A stretch of 64,000 nucleotides of DNA from an uncultured Roseovarius sp. (GTDB taxonomy: Bacteria; Pseudomonadota; Alphaproteobacteria; Rhodobacterales; Rhodobacteraceae): positions 1 to 64,000 of the forward strand of contig CANMFU010000007.1 of the NCBI GenBank assembly GCA_947497295.1, given 5' to 3'. Each line of letters starts with the position of its first letter. The first letter of the stretch is position 1. The notes under the pieces are model-generated. The model ran no database searches and was not told the DNA's origin. It saw nothing but the letters and a program-made list of their open reading frames with translations. Below are positions 27,463-38,968 of the stretch, one piece after another. The position numbers and the translations under genes are program-made.

Positions 27463-28886
27463 TTTTCCTCGGTCAGCACTGCCGACACTGGCGCCAGCGC
27501 CACACGGCTTGCCCGGTCCTGCAGCCCCCAGAGCAGTAGCGCGCTGATCGTGTCGGCCCGCATGCGGCCAAGTATGATAACGCCGCCCTCGTCCCGCGTG
27601 GATTTGAACGCGGCCTGATCCAGAAAACGCCGGATTACAGTCGCGCTTTGGCCGCTCGCGTCGAAATCCCGGAACACAGTGGCCACCGGCACACCTTCAC
27701 GCGCAATCAATTTGGGCGCAGTCTCAAGCCCTTTGGAATACAGGACCAATCCCCGACCCGAGGCCATCAGGATCGGCGCCAACTGCTCGCTTGATTCGCG
27801 GCTGATCTGCAATCCTGCGCCGGTTCCCTCCAAAATCGCCACCGCCTCGGGCAAAGCGGCCTCGACCGTTTGCATGGTGGTTTCGGTGTCGCGGGCAGTG
27901 GCACCGGCGGGCAGATCGGCGATCGCCAGCACTTCGAACCCGGCGTTGCGGTAGCGGCGCATCGCCTCCGCCGCGCCGGACCAGGCCGAATCGACCGCAA
28001 AACTTAGCGGGTAGGGGAACGATTCAAGCGCCTCCAGACCGATGGGGCTGGTCCCGTCATCAATCAGCACGATCGACATCAGCGGCTTGCCCTCAGGATT
28101 GTCGAACGTCTCGGCATAGGCAGTGATCGCGGGCAGGTCCGCAGCGGGAGGTACAGCGCTTTCAGCCGCGCTCGGGACTGGTTGCTCGGATTGCGCCCCA
28201 AGCGATGGCAGACGCTGCGTCTCGATATCGGACGCAATATTGCCGATGGTGCCCGAGCGCGGCTCGCGTGCCTCAGGTGTTACTTCTTCGGACTGCATAT
28301 CCGTCGTCGAAACGTCTGGTGTCAGCGCCCTCTCTCGTGCCGGGGCCTGCTGCGGTTCCGGCGCAGTGTCAAAACTTGCGCCGCCCTCAACCTCGGGCAG
28401 GCTGGGCTGTGCAGGGTCCGACGATATGGCCAGATCGTCGGCGTCCTCCGTCGATGCAACCTTCGCGGGGTCAACGTCGCGTGGCGCAGGGTCCACCGAT
28501 GCTTGCGGTCCCTCGTCGACAATTTTCATCCCGCTGCCTTCGTCTGTGACCTCAGGCGCGGTCATGCCCGTCTGGGGCGCACTGATGTCGGGACGCGTTG
28601 TAGGCGCCGTATCGGCTGTGGCAAGCTGGCGCAGATCGTCGGGCGATGCTGCGCTCACCTGAGGCGCCTTGCCTGCAAGCTCCAGCGTACCATCGGCCTT
28701 TGGCAAACGCGCCGCTGTGTCATCGCGCGATTGGTTGAAACCAGACCCACCGGGAATGTCGAGCGCCGCCGCATCAGGCCCGCTGCCGCCAACCTGCGGT
28801 CCTCCCACCGCGACCGACACTGCTCCCAGCGCCAGACCCGACACAACCGTACCGGCCACCAAGCCTGCTAAAAACCCACCTGCCAT
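27459..28886 (-). CDS. divergent polysaccharide deacetylase (YibQ-like)
   Basis: This 475-residue protein starts with one membrane helix ([29 protein letters not shown] split over the first 30 residues), then has a long low-complexity Pro/Ser/Glu-rich spacer to about residue 260. The C-terminal divergent polysaccharide deacetylase domain has [13 protein letters not shown] [33 protein letters not shown] [12 protein letters not shown], and [20 protein letters not shown]. Catalysis in this family is unproven. ATG 28886 was chosen for GGGAGAG ahead and the membrane start. It lies on the opposite strand between trpE-rluE and trpG. Confidence 0.85.
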   Translation of the reverse strand: MAGGFLAGLVAGTVVSGLALGAVSVAVGGPQVGGSGPDAAALDIPGGSGFNQSRDDTAARLPKADGTLELAGKAPQVSAASPDDLRQLATADTAPTTRPDISAPQTGMTAPEVTDEGSGMKIVDEGPQASVDPAPRDVDPAKVASTEDADDLAISSDPAQPSLPEVEGGASFDTAPEPQQAPARERALTPDVSTTDMQSEEVTPEAREPRSGTIGNIASDIETQRLPSLGAQSEQPVPSAAESAVPPAADLPAITAYAETFDNPEGKPLMSIVLIDDGTSPIGLEALESFPYPLSFAVDSAWSGAAEAMRRYRNAGFEVLAIADLPAGATARDTETTMQTVEAALPEAVAILEGTGAGLQISRESSEQLAPILMASGRGLVLYSKGLETAPKLIAREGVPVATVFRDFDASGQSATVIRRFLDQAAFKSTRDEGGVIILGRMRADTISALLLWGLQDRASRVALAPVSAVLTEEN

Positions 28887-29055
28887 AGTGCCTGCTCTCC
28901 CTTGTATTGTCCCTTGGGCACTGCGTTTCCCGCTTTCGGCCCCTTGACCCTCGGGGCCAAGCCTGAACAAGTATATCGTGACCGGCCCTCTGGCCTCTAC
29001 CCCAAATGACGGGATAGGGCCACCATCAGGGCTTTGCAAACACGGACGGGCCAAG

Positions 29056-29637
29056 ATGCTGTTGCTCATCGATAATTATGACAGTTTCACCTATAATCTG
29101 GTGCACTATGTCGGCGAACTCGGCGCCGAAGTGACGGTCCGCCGCAATGACGCGCTGGATGTCGCCGCCGCGCTGGCGCTGAAACCGTCGGGTATCCTGC
29201 TGTCGCCCGGCCCATGCGATCCCGATCAGGCCGGGATTTGCCTTGATCTGACGCTGGCTGCGGCAAAGGCTGGCATTCCTCTGCTGGGCGTGTGCCTTGG
29301 TCATCAGACCATCGGCCAGGCCTTTGGCGGGCACGTGGTGCGCCATACGGAAATCGTGCATGGCAAGATGGGCCAGATGCATCACGAGGGTAAAGGCGTC
29401 TTTGCTGGCCTGCCCTCACCATTTGAGGCGACGCGCTATCATTCGCTGGTCGTTGAACGCTCCAGCCTGCCCGAATGCCTAGAGGTCACCGCGCATCTTG
29501 AAGATGGCACGATCATGGGCCTGCGCCATCGCGAGCTGCCCATAGAAGGCGTGCAATTTCACCCCGAATCCATCGCGTCACAACATGGTCATGCGCTGCT
29601 GAAAAACTTTCTCGACATGATGAAAATTCCGGCATGA
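29056..29637 (+). CDS. trpG: anthranilate synthase component II (glutamine amidotransferase)
   Basis: This 193-residue class I amidotransferase supplies ammonia from glutamine to TrpE. The triad is visible: Cys in [15 protein letters not shown], and His and Glu in [13 protein letters not shown]. The start [20 protein letters not shown] is the family's usual one; the frame runs further upstream without homology. It overlaps trpD by 4 bases (ATGA), so the pair is translated together. Confidence 0.96.
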   Translation: MLLLIDNYDSFTYNLVHYVGELGAEVTVRRNDALDVAAALALKPSGILLSPGPCDPDQAGICLDLTLAAAKAGIPLLGVCLGHQTIGQAFGGHVVRHTEIVHGKMGQMHHEGKGVFAGLPSPFEATRYHSLVVERSSLPECLEVTAHLEDGTIMGLRHRELPIEGVQFHPESIASQHGHALLKNFLDMMKIPA

Positions 29638-30656
29638 GTACAGCGCTGAAACCTCTGATCGACGCCGCTGCCGACCGCCCCCTGACCCGCGCCGAGGCCG
29701 AGATGGCCTTTGGTATCCTGTTTGAGGGCGAGGCAACTCCCAGCCAGATCGGCGGATTGTTGATGGCGCTGCGCACCCGCGGCGAGACGGTGGATGAATA
29801 CGCCGCGGCCGCCGCCGTGATGCGCGCGAAATGCCACAAAGTACGCGCACCAGAGGGCGCGATGGATATCGTCGGCACCGGCGGCGATGGCAAGGGAACG
29901 CTGAACATCTCGACTGCGACAGCTTTTGTAGTGGCTGGCGCAGGCGTTTGTGTGGCCAAGCACGGCAATCGCAACCTAAGCTCGAAATCGGGCGCGGCGG
30001 ATGCGCTGTCGCAGATGGGCGTCAAGGTGATGATTGGGCCGGAAGTCGTTGACAAGGCGTTGAAAGAAGCCGGTATTGCCTTCATGATGGCGCCGATGCA
30101 CCACCCGGCCATGGCCCATGTCGGCCCGGCACGAACCGAACTGGGCACGCGTACGATCTTTAACATACTAGGGCCGCTGACCAATCCCGCAGGCGTCAAG
30201 CGCCAGTTGACCGGCGCCTATCGTCGCGACCTGATCCGCCCCATGGCAGAGACGCTGCTGCGACTGGGCTCGACGCGTGCCTGGCTGGTCCACGGCAGCG
30301 ACGGCACTGACGAGCTGGCAATCAGCGGCCATTCCTGGGTCGCTGCGCTGAACGAAGATGGCACCATCGCCGAATTCGAAATCAACCCTGAAGATGCCGG
30401 CCTGCCGCTTCACCCGTTCGAGGATATTCTGGGCGGTACACCGCAGAAAAATGGCGCGGCCTTCCGCGCGCTTTTAGGCGGCGTACCCGGCGCCTATCGC
30501 GACGCGGTGTTGCTGAATTCGGCCGCCGCGCTGGTTGTGGCCGGGCGCGCCGCAGACCTGCGCGAAGGCGCGGAAATGGCCGTTCATAGTATCGATAGCG
30601 GAGCGGCTCGTAAGCGGCTGGACATGCTGGCAAAAATTACATCGGAGGCATCATGA
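29634..30656 (+). CDS. trpD: anthranilate phosphoribosyltransferase
   Basis: This 340-residue enzyme joins anthranilate to PRPP, the second step of tryptophan synthesis. Seen are the PRPP loop [36 protein letters not shown], and the substrate block [20 protein letters not shown] followed by [10 protein letters not shown]. The length is typical and it is not fused to TrpG as in enterobacteria. It overlaps both trpG and trpC by 4 bases. Confidence 0.97.
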   Translation: MSTALKPLIDAAADRPLTRAEAEMAFGILFEGEATPSQIGGLLMALRTRGETVDEYAAAAAVMRAKCHKVRAPEGAMDIVGTGGDGKGTLNISTATAFVVAGAGVCVAKHGNRNLSSKSGAADALSQMGVKVMIGPEVVDKALKEAGIAFMMAPMHHPAMAHVGPARTELGTRTIFNILGPLTNPAGVKRQLTGAYRRDLIRPMAETLLRLGSTRAWLVHGSDGTDELAISGHSWVAALNEDGTIAEFEINPEDAGLPLHPFEDILGGTPQKNGAAFRALLGGVPGAYRDAVLLNSAAALVVAGRAADLREGAEMAVHSIDSGAARKRLDMLAKITSEAS

Positions 30657-31468
30657 GCACCCCTACGATTCTGGACAAGATCAAGGCCTACAAACTGGAC
30701 GAAATCGCGGCCGCCAAGGCCGCAACACCTGCCGAGGCGATGGACGAACAGGCCCGCACCGCGCCAGAGGTTCGCCCATTCAAGGATGCCCTCCTGCAGG
30801 CATCGATCCAGGGTTACGGCCTGATCGCTGAAATTAAGAAGGCCAGCCCGTCAAAAGGTCTTATCCGCGCCGATTTCGACCCAGCAGAACTGGCCACCGC
30901 CTATGCGGAAGGCGGCGCGACCTGCCTGTCCGTGCTGACAGACGCCCCCAGCTTTCAAGGGGCGAATGAATACCTGACAGAAGCCCGCGCCGCCTGCGAA
31001 CTGCCGGTTTTGCGCAAGGATTTCATGTTCGACACATATCAAGTGGCCGAGGCACGCGCACTGGGCGCCGATTGCATCCTGATAATCATGGCTTGCCTTA
31101 CCGATGCGGAGGCTGCCGAGCTGGAAAATGCCGCTACGGAATGGGGCATGGACGCAATCATCGAGGTCCATAACGAAGCGGAATTGCGCCGAGCCGAGAT
31201 ATTGAAATCGAAGCTCATTGGGATAAACAACCGCGATCTCAACACCTTCGAAACCACTCTTGATACGTCCCGCACGCTTGCCCGCTATGTACCCGAGGAC
31301 CGGATCATCATCTGTGAAAGCGGCCTTGAGACGCGCGAGGATCTGGCCGATATCGCGCGCTACGGCGCGCGTTGCTTCCTTATTGGCGAGACGTTGATGC
31401 GCTCCGACGACGTGGCCAGCGCAACACGAATGATCCTCAGCAATCCGCTGACTGCCGGGGGCCGCTGA
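30653..31468 (+). CDS. trpC: indole-3-glycerol phosphate synthase
   Basis: This 271-residue TIM-barrel enzyme closes the indole ring in tryptophan synthesis. The conserved core is present: [20 protein letters not shown], the catalytic [39 protein letters not shown] and [11 protein letters not shown]. It is a stand-alone form, not fused to TrpF. It overlaps trpD (ATGA), and moaC starts one base after its stop. Confidence 0.97.
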   Translation: MSTPTILDKIKAYKLDEIAAAKAATPAEAMDEQARTAPEVRPFKDALLQASIQGYGLIAEIKKASPSKGLIRADFDPAELATAYAEGGATCLSVLTDAPSFQGANEYLTEARAACELPVLRKDFMFDTYQVAEARALGADCILIIMACLTDAEAAELENAATEWGMDAIIEVHNEAELRRAEILKSKLIGINNRDLNTFETTLDTSRTLARYVPEDRIIICESGLETREDLADIARYGARCFLIGETLMRSDDVASATRMILSNPLTAGGR

Positions 31469-31469
31469 T

Positions 31470-31946
31470 ATGTCGGGCCTGACGCATTTCGATAGTAAGG
31501 GCGATGCCCACATGGTGGACGTGTCGGCCAAACAGACCACCGTCCGCATCGCAACTGCCGCCTGCCACATTAGCATGGCACCTGAAACCTTTGATATCAT
31601 TTCACAAGGTCGCGCCAAGAAGGGCGATGTTCTGTCTGTCGCGCGTCTTGCCGGCATTATGGGGGCCAAGCGGACATCTGACCTTATCCCGTTGTGCCAT
31701 CCGCTGCCGATCAGCAACGTATCGATCGATCTGACGCTGGACCCGGATTTGCCCGGGGTTCAAATTCGGGCGACCGTCAAGACGACCGGTCAGACCGGCG
31801 TTGAAATGGAAGCTCTGACAGCGGCAAGCGTGACTGCTTTGACGGTCTACGACATGGCCAAGGCCGTAGACCGTGCGATGCAGATTGGTGGACTTCGCGT
31901 AGTTCTGAAAGATGGTGGAAAATCTGGAACTTACGAAGCGGAATGA
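31470..31946 (+). CDS. moaC: cyclic pyranopterin monophosphate synthase
   Basis: This 158-residue enzyme makes cyclic pyranopterin monophosphate in molybdenum-cofactor synthesis, working after MoaA. It has [20 protein letters not shown], the signature [19 protein letters not shown], and [18 protein letters not shown]. Its near-overlap with trpC puts it in the trp transcript, with moeA next. No moaA lies in the window. Confidence 0.96.
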   Translation: MSGLTHFDSKGDAHMVDVSAKQTTVRIATAACHISMAPETFDIISQGRAKKGDVLSVARLAGIMGAKRTSDLIPLCHPLPISNVSIDLTLDPDLPGVQIRATVKTTGQTGVEMEALTAASVTALTVYDMAKAVDRAMQIGGLRVVLKDGGKSGTYEAE

Positions 31947-32005
31947 AAGTGATTACAGCTTAACTCCTTGCTCCAACAAAGCATCCTAACAAAAGCGTCC
32001 CTAAC

Positions 32006-33178
32006 ATGATTTCCGTCGATAGCGCACTTGCCCATCTGTTCGATCTGGTCACTCCCCTCGAGGTAGAGACAGTGCCATTGCGCGCGGGCTCAGGCAGGGT
32101 TCTGGCGCAATCTGTGGCTGCAACGCGCGATCAGCCTCCCTTTGCCGCCTCGGCCATGGATGGATACGCCGTTCGCAGCGGCGACGTCACGCCCGGTGCC
32201 AGCCTTACCGTTATAGGAGAGGCCGCAGCGGGACATCGTTTCGAAGGCCGCATCGGCGCCGGTCAAGCGGTGCGCATTTTTACCGGCGCGCCAATGCCCG
32301 CCGATACGGATCGTGTTGTTATTCAGGAGGATGTGACTGTTTCCGGGCCTGTGATCACACTTGGTGACGCGGTGGATACCGGCCCTCATGTGCGCCCCGC
32401 TGCAGCGGATTTTGCGGCTGGCACGACAATGGCGGCGCCGCGGATGCTGCGCCCACATGACATTGCCCTTTTGGCGGCCATGAATATCGCTGACCTGCCT
32501 GTCACTCGCCGACCGGAGATCGCGATCATCGCCACCGGCGACGAACTGGTCATGCCTGGCGAGACGCCAGGACCGGATCAGATTATCGCCTCCAACAGCT
32601 TCGGCCTTGCTGCGCTGGTCGAGGCGCACGGCGCTCACGCACGCCTGCTGCCGATTGCACGCGACAGCGCCGGGTGTCTTGAGACCGCGTTTGATCTGGC
32701 CAAGGGGTCCGATCTGATCATCACGATTGGCGGCGCGTCAGTCGGCGATCACGATCTTGTCGGTCCGGTTGCGGAAAGCATGGGGATGAAACGTTCCTTC
32801 TACAAAATTGCGATGCGTCCGGGAAAACCGTTGATGGCTGGGCGCATGGGCGATGCAGTTATGATTGGCCTGCCAGGAAATCCTGTATCGGCAATGGTTT
32901 GCGGACATGTCTTCATCCTTCCCGTTGTGCGCGCAATGCTAGGATTGAAAGCCGCGCCAGCGCCAGTTTTCGCCGCGACATTGGGTGCAGACCTTCCGGC
33001 AAACGGCCCCCGTGCCCATTACATGCGCGCCACTATATCCAACGGCATCGCCACGCCCGCGACATCGCAAGACAGTGCATTACTGGGCGTGTTGGCCCGC
33101 GCCGATGTCTTGCTTATCCGGCCGTCCAATGACGGCCCCAGACAGTCTGGTGACGCGGTTGCCTGCATGCATATGTGA
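32006..33178 (+). CDS. moeA: molybdopterin molybdenumtransferase
   Basis: This 390-residue enzyme inserts molybdate into molybdopterin-AMP, the last general step of cofactor synthesis. It has SAMDGYAVRSGDV, IFTGAPMPADTDRVV, IATGDELVMPGETPG, IASNSFGLAALVEAHG, TIGGASVGDHDLVGPV, KIAMRPGKPLMAGRMG and GLPGNPVSAMVCG. It follows moaC by 59 bases on the same strand and precedes lexA, a neighbour order common in Rhodobacterales. Confidence 0.96.
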   Translation: MISVDSALAHLFDLVTPLEVETVPLRAGSGRVLAQSVAATRDQPPFAASAMDGYAVRSGDVTPGASLTVIGEAAAGHRFEGRIGAGQAVRIFTGAPMPADTDRVVIQEDVTVSGPVITLGDAVDTGPHVRPAAADFAAGTTMAAPRMLRPHDIALLAAMNIADLPVTRRPEIAIIATGDELVMPGETPGPDQIIASNSFGLAALVEAHGAHARLLPIARDSAGCLETAFDLAKGSDLIITIGGASVGDHDLVGPVAESMGMKRSFYKIAMRPGKPLMAGRMGDAVMIGLPGNPVSAMVCGHVFILPVVRAMLGLKAAPAPVFAATLGADLPANGPRAHYMRATISNGIATPATSQDSALLGVLARADVLLIRPSNDGPRQSGDAVACMHM

Positions 33179-33197
33179 CCGTTTCACCAAGAAACCA

Positions 33198-33226
33198 TTG
33201 ACACAAAACAAGAACATGCGTAGAAC
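33198..33226 (+). promoter_or_regulatory. lexA promoter with overlapping LexA (SOS) box
   Basis: TTGACA at 33198-33203 and TAGAAC at 33221-33226 are spaced by 17 bases, a sigma70-type promoter. GAAC-N7-GAAC at 33212-33226, the alphaproteobacterial LexA box, covers the -10 element, so LexA would block its own promoter. The second half-site is part of the -10 hexamer itself. Confidence 0.9.
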
Positions 33227-33262
33227 AAACCCGGATAGTAAGATTCTGGAGGGATCAACGGC

Positions 33263-33964
33263 ATGCTCACCAAGAAGCAACTCGATTTGCTGGACTATAT
33301 CAACAAACGTGTGCAGCGCGATGGTGTCCCGCCCAGTTTCGACGAGATGAAGGATGCGCTGGATCTGCGGTCGAAATCCGGCATCCACCGTCTGATTACC
33401 GCATTAGAAGAGCGTGGCTTTATCCGCCGTCTTGCGCATCGGGCGCGCGCACTTGAGATTGTGAAGCTGCCGGAGTCTTTGGGCGGCGCCGCATCTCATG
33501 GGTTTGCTGCGCGCGTAATTGATGGGGACCGCCCTGACGTTCCGGCACCCGCCAATGCGCAACCCGTTTCGACAGTTGATGCACTGGAAGTTCCCCTGAT
33601 GGGCCGTATCGCCGCCGGTGTTCCGATCGAGGCGATTCAGCACGCATCTCATAATGTGGCTGTGCCGGGCGGAATGGTGAGCGGGCCTGGTGAGCATTAC
33701 GCGCTGGAGGTCAAGGGCGATTCGATGATCGACGCGGGCATCAACGACGGCGATATCGTTGTTATCCGAGAGACCTCGACTGCAGAAAATGGCGATATTG
33801 TTGTCGCGCTGGTCGAGGATCAGGAGGCGACACTGAAGCGCTTTTTCCGTCGCGGCGGCGCTATTGCGCTAGAAGCAGCAAATCCTGCCTATGAAACGCG
33901 CATCCTTCCTGACGATAAGGTCAAGGTTCAAGGCCGGTTAGTGGGTCTCATCCGAACTTACTAA
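33263..33964 (+). CDS. lexA: LexA repressor, SOS master regulator
   Basis: This 233-residue self-cleaving repressor has an N-terminal winged helix (about 1-65, [40 protein letters not shown]), a linker, and the C-terminal peptidase. The cleavage site is the Ala-Gly in [11 protein letters not shown]. The catalytic Ser is in [11 protein letters not shown] and the Lys in EATLKRFFR. RecA-bound DNA damage signals trigger autocleavage. The gene has its own SOS-controlled promoter inside the moeA-lexA gap. It is convergent with comEC, only 10 bases apart. Confidence 0.97.
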   Translation: MLTKKQLDLLDYINKRVQRDGVPPSFDEMKDALDLRSKSGIHRLITALEERGFIRRLAHRARALEIVKLPESLGGAASHGFAARVIDGDRPDVPAPANAQPVSTVDALEVPLMGRIAAGVPIEAIQHASHNVAVPGGMVSGPGEHYALEVKGDSMIDAGINDGDIVVIRETSTAENGDIVVALVEDQEATLKRFFRRGGAIALEAANPAYETRILPDDKVKVQGRLVGLIRTY

Positions 33965-33974
33965 TCAGGCTAGA

Positions 33975-36017
33975 TCAGGGAGTGTTCCATAAGCGAACGC
34001 CACTGACTTCGCGCGCAGTGACAATGCGAGGACCGAAATCCGGTCCTTCATCGTCCCGGCTGTAAAGCGCTATTGCACCGCTATCGCGTAGGGTATGTGG
34101 GGTTAATACCGTACAACCGGTCGCTTGCGCCAGATCATCGGGCGGCGCGGCATTCAGTACCAGCCATTCCCCCGCACCACAGCCGGTCAATGCAGCGGCT
34201 GCGCGCTTGCCACGAACGGCGGTGATGGTGATGCCGCCAGGCCCGGCCACTTTACCTGGCCAGCGGTCCGCAGCGGCTTCTTGGTCAGCGGCATCGCCAT
34301 CGTTTTCCAACCAGTTCAGTGCAATGAAACCAGCACCGCGCCCTGTGCTTAGCGCACGCCCCTGCTCTGTCAAAACGCCTACCAGACCGCCCGTGTCCGC
34401 GATCAGGACAGATGGTCGTTCCGCCTGCATCCACAAGGCGAGCGCCGCGATCATTGGAGCGACACCCAGAAGGCGCGCCCGGCCTTGCCACAGAATGAGC
34501 GTCAACGCTCCGATGGTCAGCAGCGGCAGCACCCAGATCCCTGGGCTGACCACAGTGCCACGTGCGCCACTTAGCGAAGCGGTCCAACGGGCAACGCCCA
34601 AGATCCAGTCCAGCCCCAGTCCCATAACCCAAAGTCCAATCCCTTCGAGCCCGAGCGGTAGTAAGCAGACTGAAAGAACAGCCGCAGGCATCACCAGCGC
34701 TCCCATTAATGGCACGCTGAGCAGATTGGCGATCAGGCCGTAGTGGGCAAATTGATTAAAATGTGCCGCCGCAAAAGGCGCAGTCGCCAATCCCGCGACC
34801 AGTGAGGAAATGACCACTGCCGTCACTGGACGCAGCCATCGGGGACCCAGCGGCAGACGAGCTTTCTGTATCCAGCCAAAGACCGCGATCAGCGCTGTCG
34901 TGGCCGAAAATGACATTTGGAACCCCGGCCCCATCAACGCTTCGGGGCGCAGGCACAAGACGACCAACGCCGCCAGCGCCACCGCCCTCAGACTAAGTGC
35001 CCGCCGACTGATCATCACCGCCACCAGCATGACGGCAACCATGATAAAGGCTCTCTCGGTCGCGATACTACCGCCCGAAAGGCCCAGATAAAAGGCCGCA
35101 ACAACCAACGCCAGCACCGCCGCAACCGGCTTGGCAGGGGCACGCAGCGCCAGCCATGGCACAAGCGCCAAGCCATACCGGAAAGCGGCGAATACGAAAG
35201 CGGTCAGAAGGCCCATGTGCAGCCCGGAAATCGCCAGAAGATGCGCCAGGTTGGACACACGCAGTTCGGTCAGCGTATCTTGCCCCATGCCAGAGCGGTC
35301 ACCCGTCATGATCGCGGCCGCGAATGCTCCTGCCTCGCCCGGCAGCACGGACTGGACATGGGTCGACAATGCCATGCGAGTCGCGAACATCGGCTGCGCA
35401 TTGTCCGATGGCGCGAGGGCAACCAGAGGGACGCGTGTGTATCCAACAGCCCCGAGACCTTGAAACCAGGCATGGCGCTGGAAATCAAATCCGCCTGGCT
35501 CAACCGGGCCTGAGGGCGGTGACAAATGGGCCGTGGCTCCAATAACCAGACCAGGCGCCGGAACAGCGCCGACGATGTCCGAATGAAGCGATAGGCGAAC
35601 GCGTTCAGGTGTGCGCGCAGGCGAGACGTCACGTAGGCGCACACGATCCAGTGTGACGCGGACTGCATCCGATGAGGACCGGTCGATGCCAACAACGCGC
35701 CCCTCAACGGGGCCATAGTACCGCCAGCCAAGCACCGGACCACCAACCATATGCGCACGCGCGCCCGCCAGCAGAATGCCCGCGACAATCAGCGCGGCGC
35801 CAATAGCCAAAGGCGCTACCGCGTGACCCATCAGACGAAATAGGCCAAGGAAGCCTATCATCAGCGCGCCAAGACCGAAATAGACCCCGACGGAAGGCTC
35901 GACCCTCAGGGCGAAATAGATTGCGATCCCTGTGCCCAGACACACGGGCGCCCAGCAAAACAGATGCCCCCTTTGCAAAAGCAGCACGCGCTCAAGAAGG
36001 CCCCAGACCGCCGCCAC
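33975..36017 (-). CDS. comEC: ComEC/Rec2-family DNA-uptake channel
   Basis: This 680-residue polytopic inner-membrane protein has an N-terminal DUF4131 region (about 30-190) and a competence domain at about 220-500. The latter includes [20 protein letters not shown] followed by [39 protein letters not shown] and [20 protein letters not shown]. It should form the channel for single-stranded DNA in transformation. The C-terminal segment (about 530-680), where many members carry a metallo-beta-lactamase nuclease domain, shows no HxHxDH motif here. It is convergent with lexA and divergent from gltX. Confidence 0.92.
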   Translation of the reverse strand: MAAVWGLLERVLLLQRGHLFCWAPVCLGTGIAIYFALRVEPSVGVYFGLGALMIGFLGLFRLMGHAVAPLAIGAALIVAGILLAGARAHMVGGPVLGWRYYGPVEGRVVGIDRSSSDAVRVTLDRVRLRDVSPARTPERVRLSLHSDIVGAVPAPGLVIGATAHLSPPSGPVEPGGFDFQRHAWFQGLGAVGYTRVPLVALAPSDNAQPMFATRMALSTHVQSVLPGEAGAFAAAIMTGDRSGMGQDTLTELRVSNLAHLLAISGLHMGLLTAFVFAAFRYGLALVPWLALRAPAKPVAAVLALVVAAFYLGLSGGSIATERAFIMVAVMLVAVMISRRALSLRAVALAALVVLCLRPEALMGPGFQMSFSATTALIAVFGWIQKARLPLGPRWLRPVTAVVISSLVAGLATAPFAAAHFNQFAHYGLIANLLSVPLMGALVMPAAVLSVCLLPLGLEGIGLWVMGLGLDWILGVARWTASLSGARGTVVSPGIWVLPLLTIGALTLILWQGRARLLGVAPMIAALALWMQAERPSVLIADTGGLVGVLTEQGRALSTGRGAGFIALNWLENDGDAADQEAAADRWPGKVAGPGGITITAVRGKRAAAALTGCGAGEWLVLNAAPPDDLAQATGCTVLTPHTLRDSGAIALYSRDDEGPDFGPRIVTAREVSGVRLWNTP

Positions 36018-36093
36018 TTGTTTCCCCTCCGGTGGGCCGATAAACAGGCGCTACCTTAGCCCCTACATCATTACCGAAAGGTTAATAGCCCCC

Positions 36094-37503
36094 ATGTCCC
36101 AACAGGTCGTGACCCGTTTCGCCCCGTCGCCCACTGGTTATCTGCATATCGGCGGGGCACGCACGGCGCTGTTCAACTGGCTGTTTGCACGGGGGCGCGG
36201 CGGCAAATTCCTGCTGCGGATCGAGGATACAGATCGCGCCCGATCCACCCCCGAGGCTACGCAGGCCATTCTGGACGGCATGGCGTGGATGGGCCTTGAC
36301 CATGATGGAGACGTCGTCAGTCAGTTTGATCGCGCCGGGCGTCACGCCGCGGTTGCGCAGCAGATGCTGGAGGCGGGTGCCGCCTATAAGTGCTACGCGT
36401 CACAGGACGAAATCCAAGCCTTTCGCGATACGGCCAAGGCCGAGGGCCGCTCGACACTCTTTCGCAGCCCTTGGCGTGATGCCGCAGCCGAGACGCATCC
36501 CGATCTGCCGCATGTCATCCGGATCAAGGCCCCGCGTGACGGTGCGACGGTGATCAACGACGCGGTGCAAGGCGATGTAACAATCCGCAACGACCAGTTG
36601 GACGACATGGTTCTGCTGCGCTCGGACGGCACCCCGGTTTACATGCTTGCGGTCGCGGTCGACGACCACGACATGGGCGTGACCCACGTCATTCGCGGCG
36701 ACGACCATTTGAATAACGCCGCGAGGCAGATGATGATTTATCGTGCGATGGGCTGGCCCCTGCCCGTTTACGCCCATATTCCGCTGATCCACGGGCCCGA
36801 CGGCAAGAAATTGAGCAAGCGACACGGCGCGCTGGGAACGCAGGAATATCGGCAGATGGGCTATCCAGCGGCGGGTATGCGCAACTACCTCGCGCGGCTG
36901 GGGTGGAGTCACGGGGATGATGAGTTCTTTACCGATGCACAGGCGCAAGAGTGGTTCGGTCTGGAGGGAATCGGCAAGTCCGCAGCAAGGTTTGATTTCA
37001 AAAAGCTGGAAAATATCTGCGGCCAGCATATGGCAGCCATGGATGATGCTGCACTGCTGCATGAACTACAAGATTTTCTGCGGGTCACCGGCCAGCCTGC
37101 CCTGACGGACACGCAATCAGCGATGATGTTGGACGGCATGTACTGCCTGAAGGAGCGCGCGCGGACCTTCCCTGAACTCCTTGAGAAAGCGCAGTTTATC
37201 CTCGCCTCACGCCCCATAGAACCCGATGAGAAGGCAGCCGCGCAACTGGACTCTGTATCCCGCGGTATGCTGAAAGAATTGACGCCGCACCTGCGAAATG
37301 CTACGTGGTCCCGCGACAGTCTTGAAGAAGTGACGACGCAATTCGCCCAAGATCGTGGCACGAAGTTCGGCAAGATGGCAAGCCCGCTCAGGGCCGCATT
37401 GGCAGGACGCAGTGCAACGCCTAGTGTGTTTGACATGATGCTGGTTCTCGGACAGGCCGAGACGCTGGAGCGTCTGGCAGATGCCGGCCGAGAAGGCGAT
37501 TAA
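36094..37503 (+). CDS. gltX: glutamyl-tRNA synthetase
   Basis: This 469-residue class I synthetase charges tRNA-Glu (and tRNA-Gln in bacteria without GlnRS). The HIGH-type motif is in [20 protein letters not shown] and the KMSKS-type motif is [27 protein letters not shown] precedes it. Alphaproteobacteria often have two gltX copies with different tRNA preference; which one this is cannot be told here. [15 protein letters not shown] is the family's start; the frame extends upstream into comEC antisense without homology. gltA follows after 77 bases. Confidence 0.96.
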   Translation: MSQQVVTRFAPSPTGYLHIGGARTALFNWLFARGRGGKFLLRIEDTDRARSTPEATQAILDGMAWMGLDHDGDVVSQFDRAGRHAAVAQQMLEAGAAYKCYASQDEIQAFRDTAKAEGRSTLFRSPWRDAAAETHPDLPHVIRIKAPRDGATVINDAVQGDVTIRNDQLDDMVLLRSDGTPVYMLAVAVDDHDMGVTHVIRGDDHLNNAARQMMIYRAMGWPLPVYAHIPLIHGPDGKKLSKRHGALGTQEYRQMGYPAAGMRNYLARLGWSHGDDEFFTDAQAQEWFGLEGIGKSAARFDFKKLENICGQHMAAMDDAALLHELQDFLRVTGQPALTDTQSAMMLDGMYCLKERARTFPELLEKAQFILASRPIEPDEKAAAQLDSVSRGMLKELTPHLRNATWSRDSLEEVTTQFAQDRGTKFGKMASPLRAALAGRSATPSVFDMMLVLGQAETLERLADAGREGD

Positions 37504-37580
37504 CCGCTTTTAAAGGCCACTGGATTATCCGGCCCCAGCTGCCCCGTGTGGCACGAGGGCTGCAACAAGGAGAGCGCTGA

Positions 37581-38876
37581 ATGGCCGAAGATAAAAATTC
37601 TGCAACGCTGAGTATGAACGGCAAAGACTATGAACTGCCGATCAAATCGCCCACACTTGGCCCCGACGTTATCGACATTCGCAAACTCTATGGCCAAGCT
37701 GGCGTATTTACATATGACCCGGGTTTTACGTCGACAGCCAGCTGCGACAGCACCATCACTTTTATCGACGGCGAAAAAGGCGAGTTGCTACATCGCGGCT
37801 ATCCCATTGAGCAATTGGCCGAAAAATCACACTATCTAGAGGTTTGCTATCTGCTGCTATACGGTGAATTGCCATCTACCGCTCAGCTGGAAGATTTCGA
37901 GAGTCGCGTAACAAAACACACGATGCTGCACGAGCAGCTGCACTTCCTTTTCCGCGGATTCCGCCGCGACGCGCCGCCAATGGCGATTATGGTCGGGGTG
38001 GTGGGCGCGCTCAGCGCATTCTACCATGACAGCACCGATGTGAACGATCCGTGGCAGCGCGAAGTTGCGTCCGTGCGCATGATCGCAAAAATGCCGACAA
38101 TCGCGGCGATGGCCTTTAAATATACCATTGGCCAGCCGTTCATCTACCCGCGCAATGAGCTGGATTATGCATCCAACTTCCTGCGCATGTGCTTTGCCGT
38201 CCCATCGGAGGATTACGAGGTCAACCCGATCCTCAGCCGCGCGATGGACCGTATATTCACCCTCCATGCCGATCACGAGCAAAACGCCTCGACCTCGACG
38301 GTGAGGCTGGCCTCGTCTTCGGGCGCTAATCCCTTTGCGTGCATCGCTGCCGGTATTGCCTGCCTTTGGGGTCCGGCCCATGGCGGCGCCAATCAGGCGT
38401 GCCTTGAGATGCTGCGCGAGATCGGAACAGTCGACCGCATTCCCGAATTCATCGCGCGCGCCAAAGATAAGAATGATCCATTCCGGCTGATGGGTTTTGG
38501 TCACCGCGTCTACAAGAACTTCGATCCGCGTGCGACGGTGATGAAGCAGTCGGCTGACGAGGTTCTCGACCTGATGGGGATTGAGGATAATCCGACGCTG
38601 CAAGTGGCCAAGGAGCTGGAAAGACAGGCGCTGGACGATCCCTACTTTGCTGACAAGAAACTGTTCCCGAACGTCGATTTTTATTCGGGCATCATTTTGG
38701 AGGCGATGGGCTTCCCGACATCAATGTTCACGGCCATTTTCGCCGTATCGCGCACCGTTGGCTGGATTTCCCAGTGGAAAGAAATGATCGCCGATCCACA
38801 GCTGAAAATCGGGCGGCCCCGCCAGCTATATGTTGGCGCGCCGATGCGCGACTATGTCGACATCGAAAATCGCTAA
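37581..38876 (+). CDS. gltA: citrate synthase, type II
   Basis: This 431-residue enzyme condenses acetyl-CoA and oxaloacetate at the entry of the TCA cycle. The catalytic residues are visible in [36 protein letters not shown] and [20 protein letters not shown]. Its length and the N-terminal beta domain ([24 protein letters not shown]) are those of the hexameric, NADH-sensitive Gram-negative type. GGAG lies 7 bases before the ATG. A strong terminator follows its stop. Confidence 0.97.
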   Translation: MAEDKNSATLSMNGKDYELPIKSPTLGPDVIDIRKLYGQAGVFTYDPGFTSTASCDSTITFIDGEKGELLHRGYPIEQLAEKSHYLEVCYLLLYGELPSTAQLEDFESRVTKHTMLHEQLHFLFRGFRRDAPPMAIMVGVVGALSAFYHDSTDVNDPWQREVASVRMIAKMPTIAAMAFKYTIGQPFIYPRNELDYASNFLRMCFAVPSEDYEVNPILSRAMDRIFTLHADHEQNASTSTVRLASSSGANPFACIAAGIACLWGPAHGGANQACLEMLREIGTVDRIPEFIARAKDKNDPFRLMGFGHRVYKNFDPRATVMKQSADEVLDLMGIEDNPTLQVAKELERQALDDPYFADKKLFPNVDFYSGIILEAMGFPTSMFTAIFAVSRTVGWISQWKEMIADPQLKIGRPRQLYVGAPMRDYVDIENR

Positions 38877-38893
38877 GACGGTTTCTGAAAAAG

Positions 38894-38924
38894 AAAAGGC
38901 GCATCCAGAACGGATGCGCCTTTT
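38894..38924 (+). terminator. intrinsic terminator of gltA
   Basis: AAAAGGCGCATCC (38894-38906) pairs perfectly with GGATGCGCCTTTT (38912-38924) over a five-base loop, ending in a T-run. Because the stem begins with AAAA it may also act on minus-strand transcripts from the enoyl-CoA hydratase gene. Confidence 0.92.
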
Positions 38925-38968
38925 GCGTATGGCTGGCAGGAACCAAGGCGTCACTTTTCGTTCTTATG

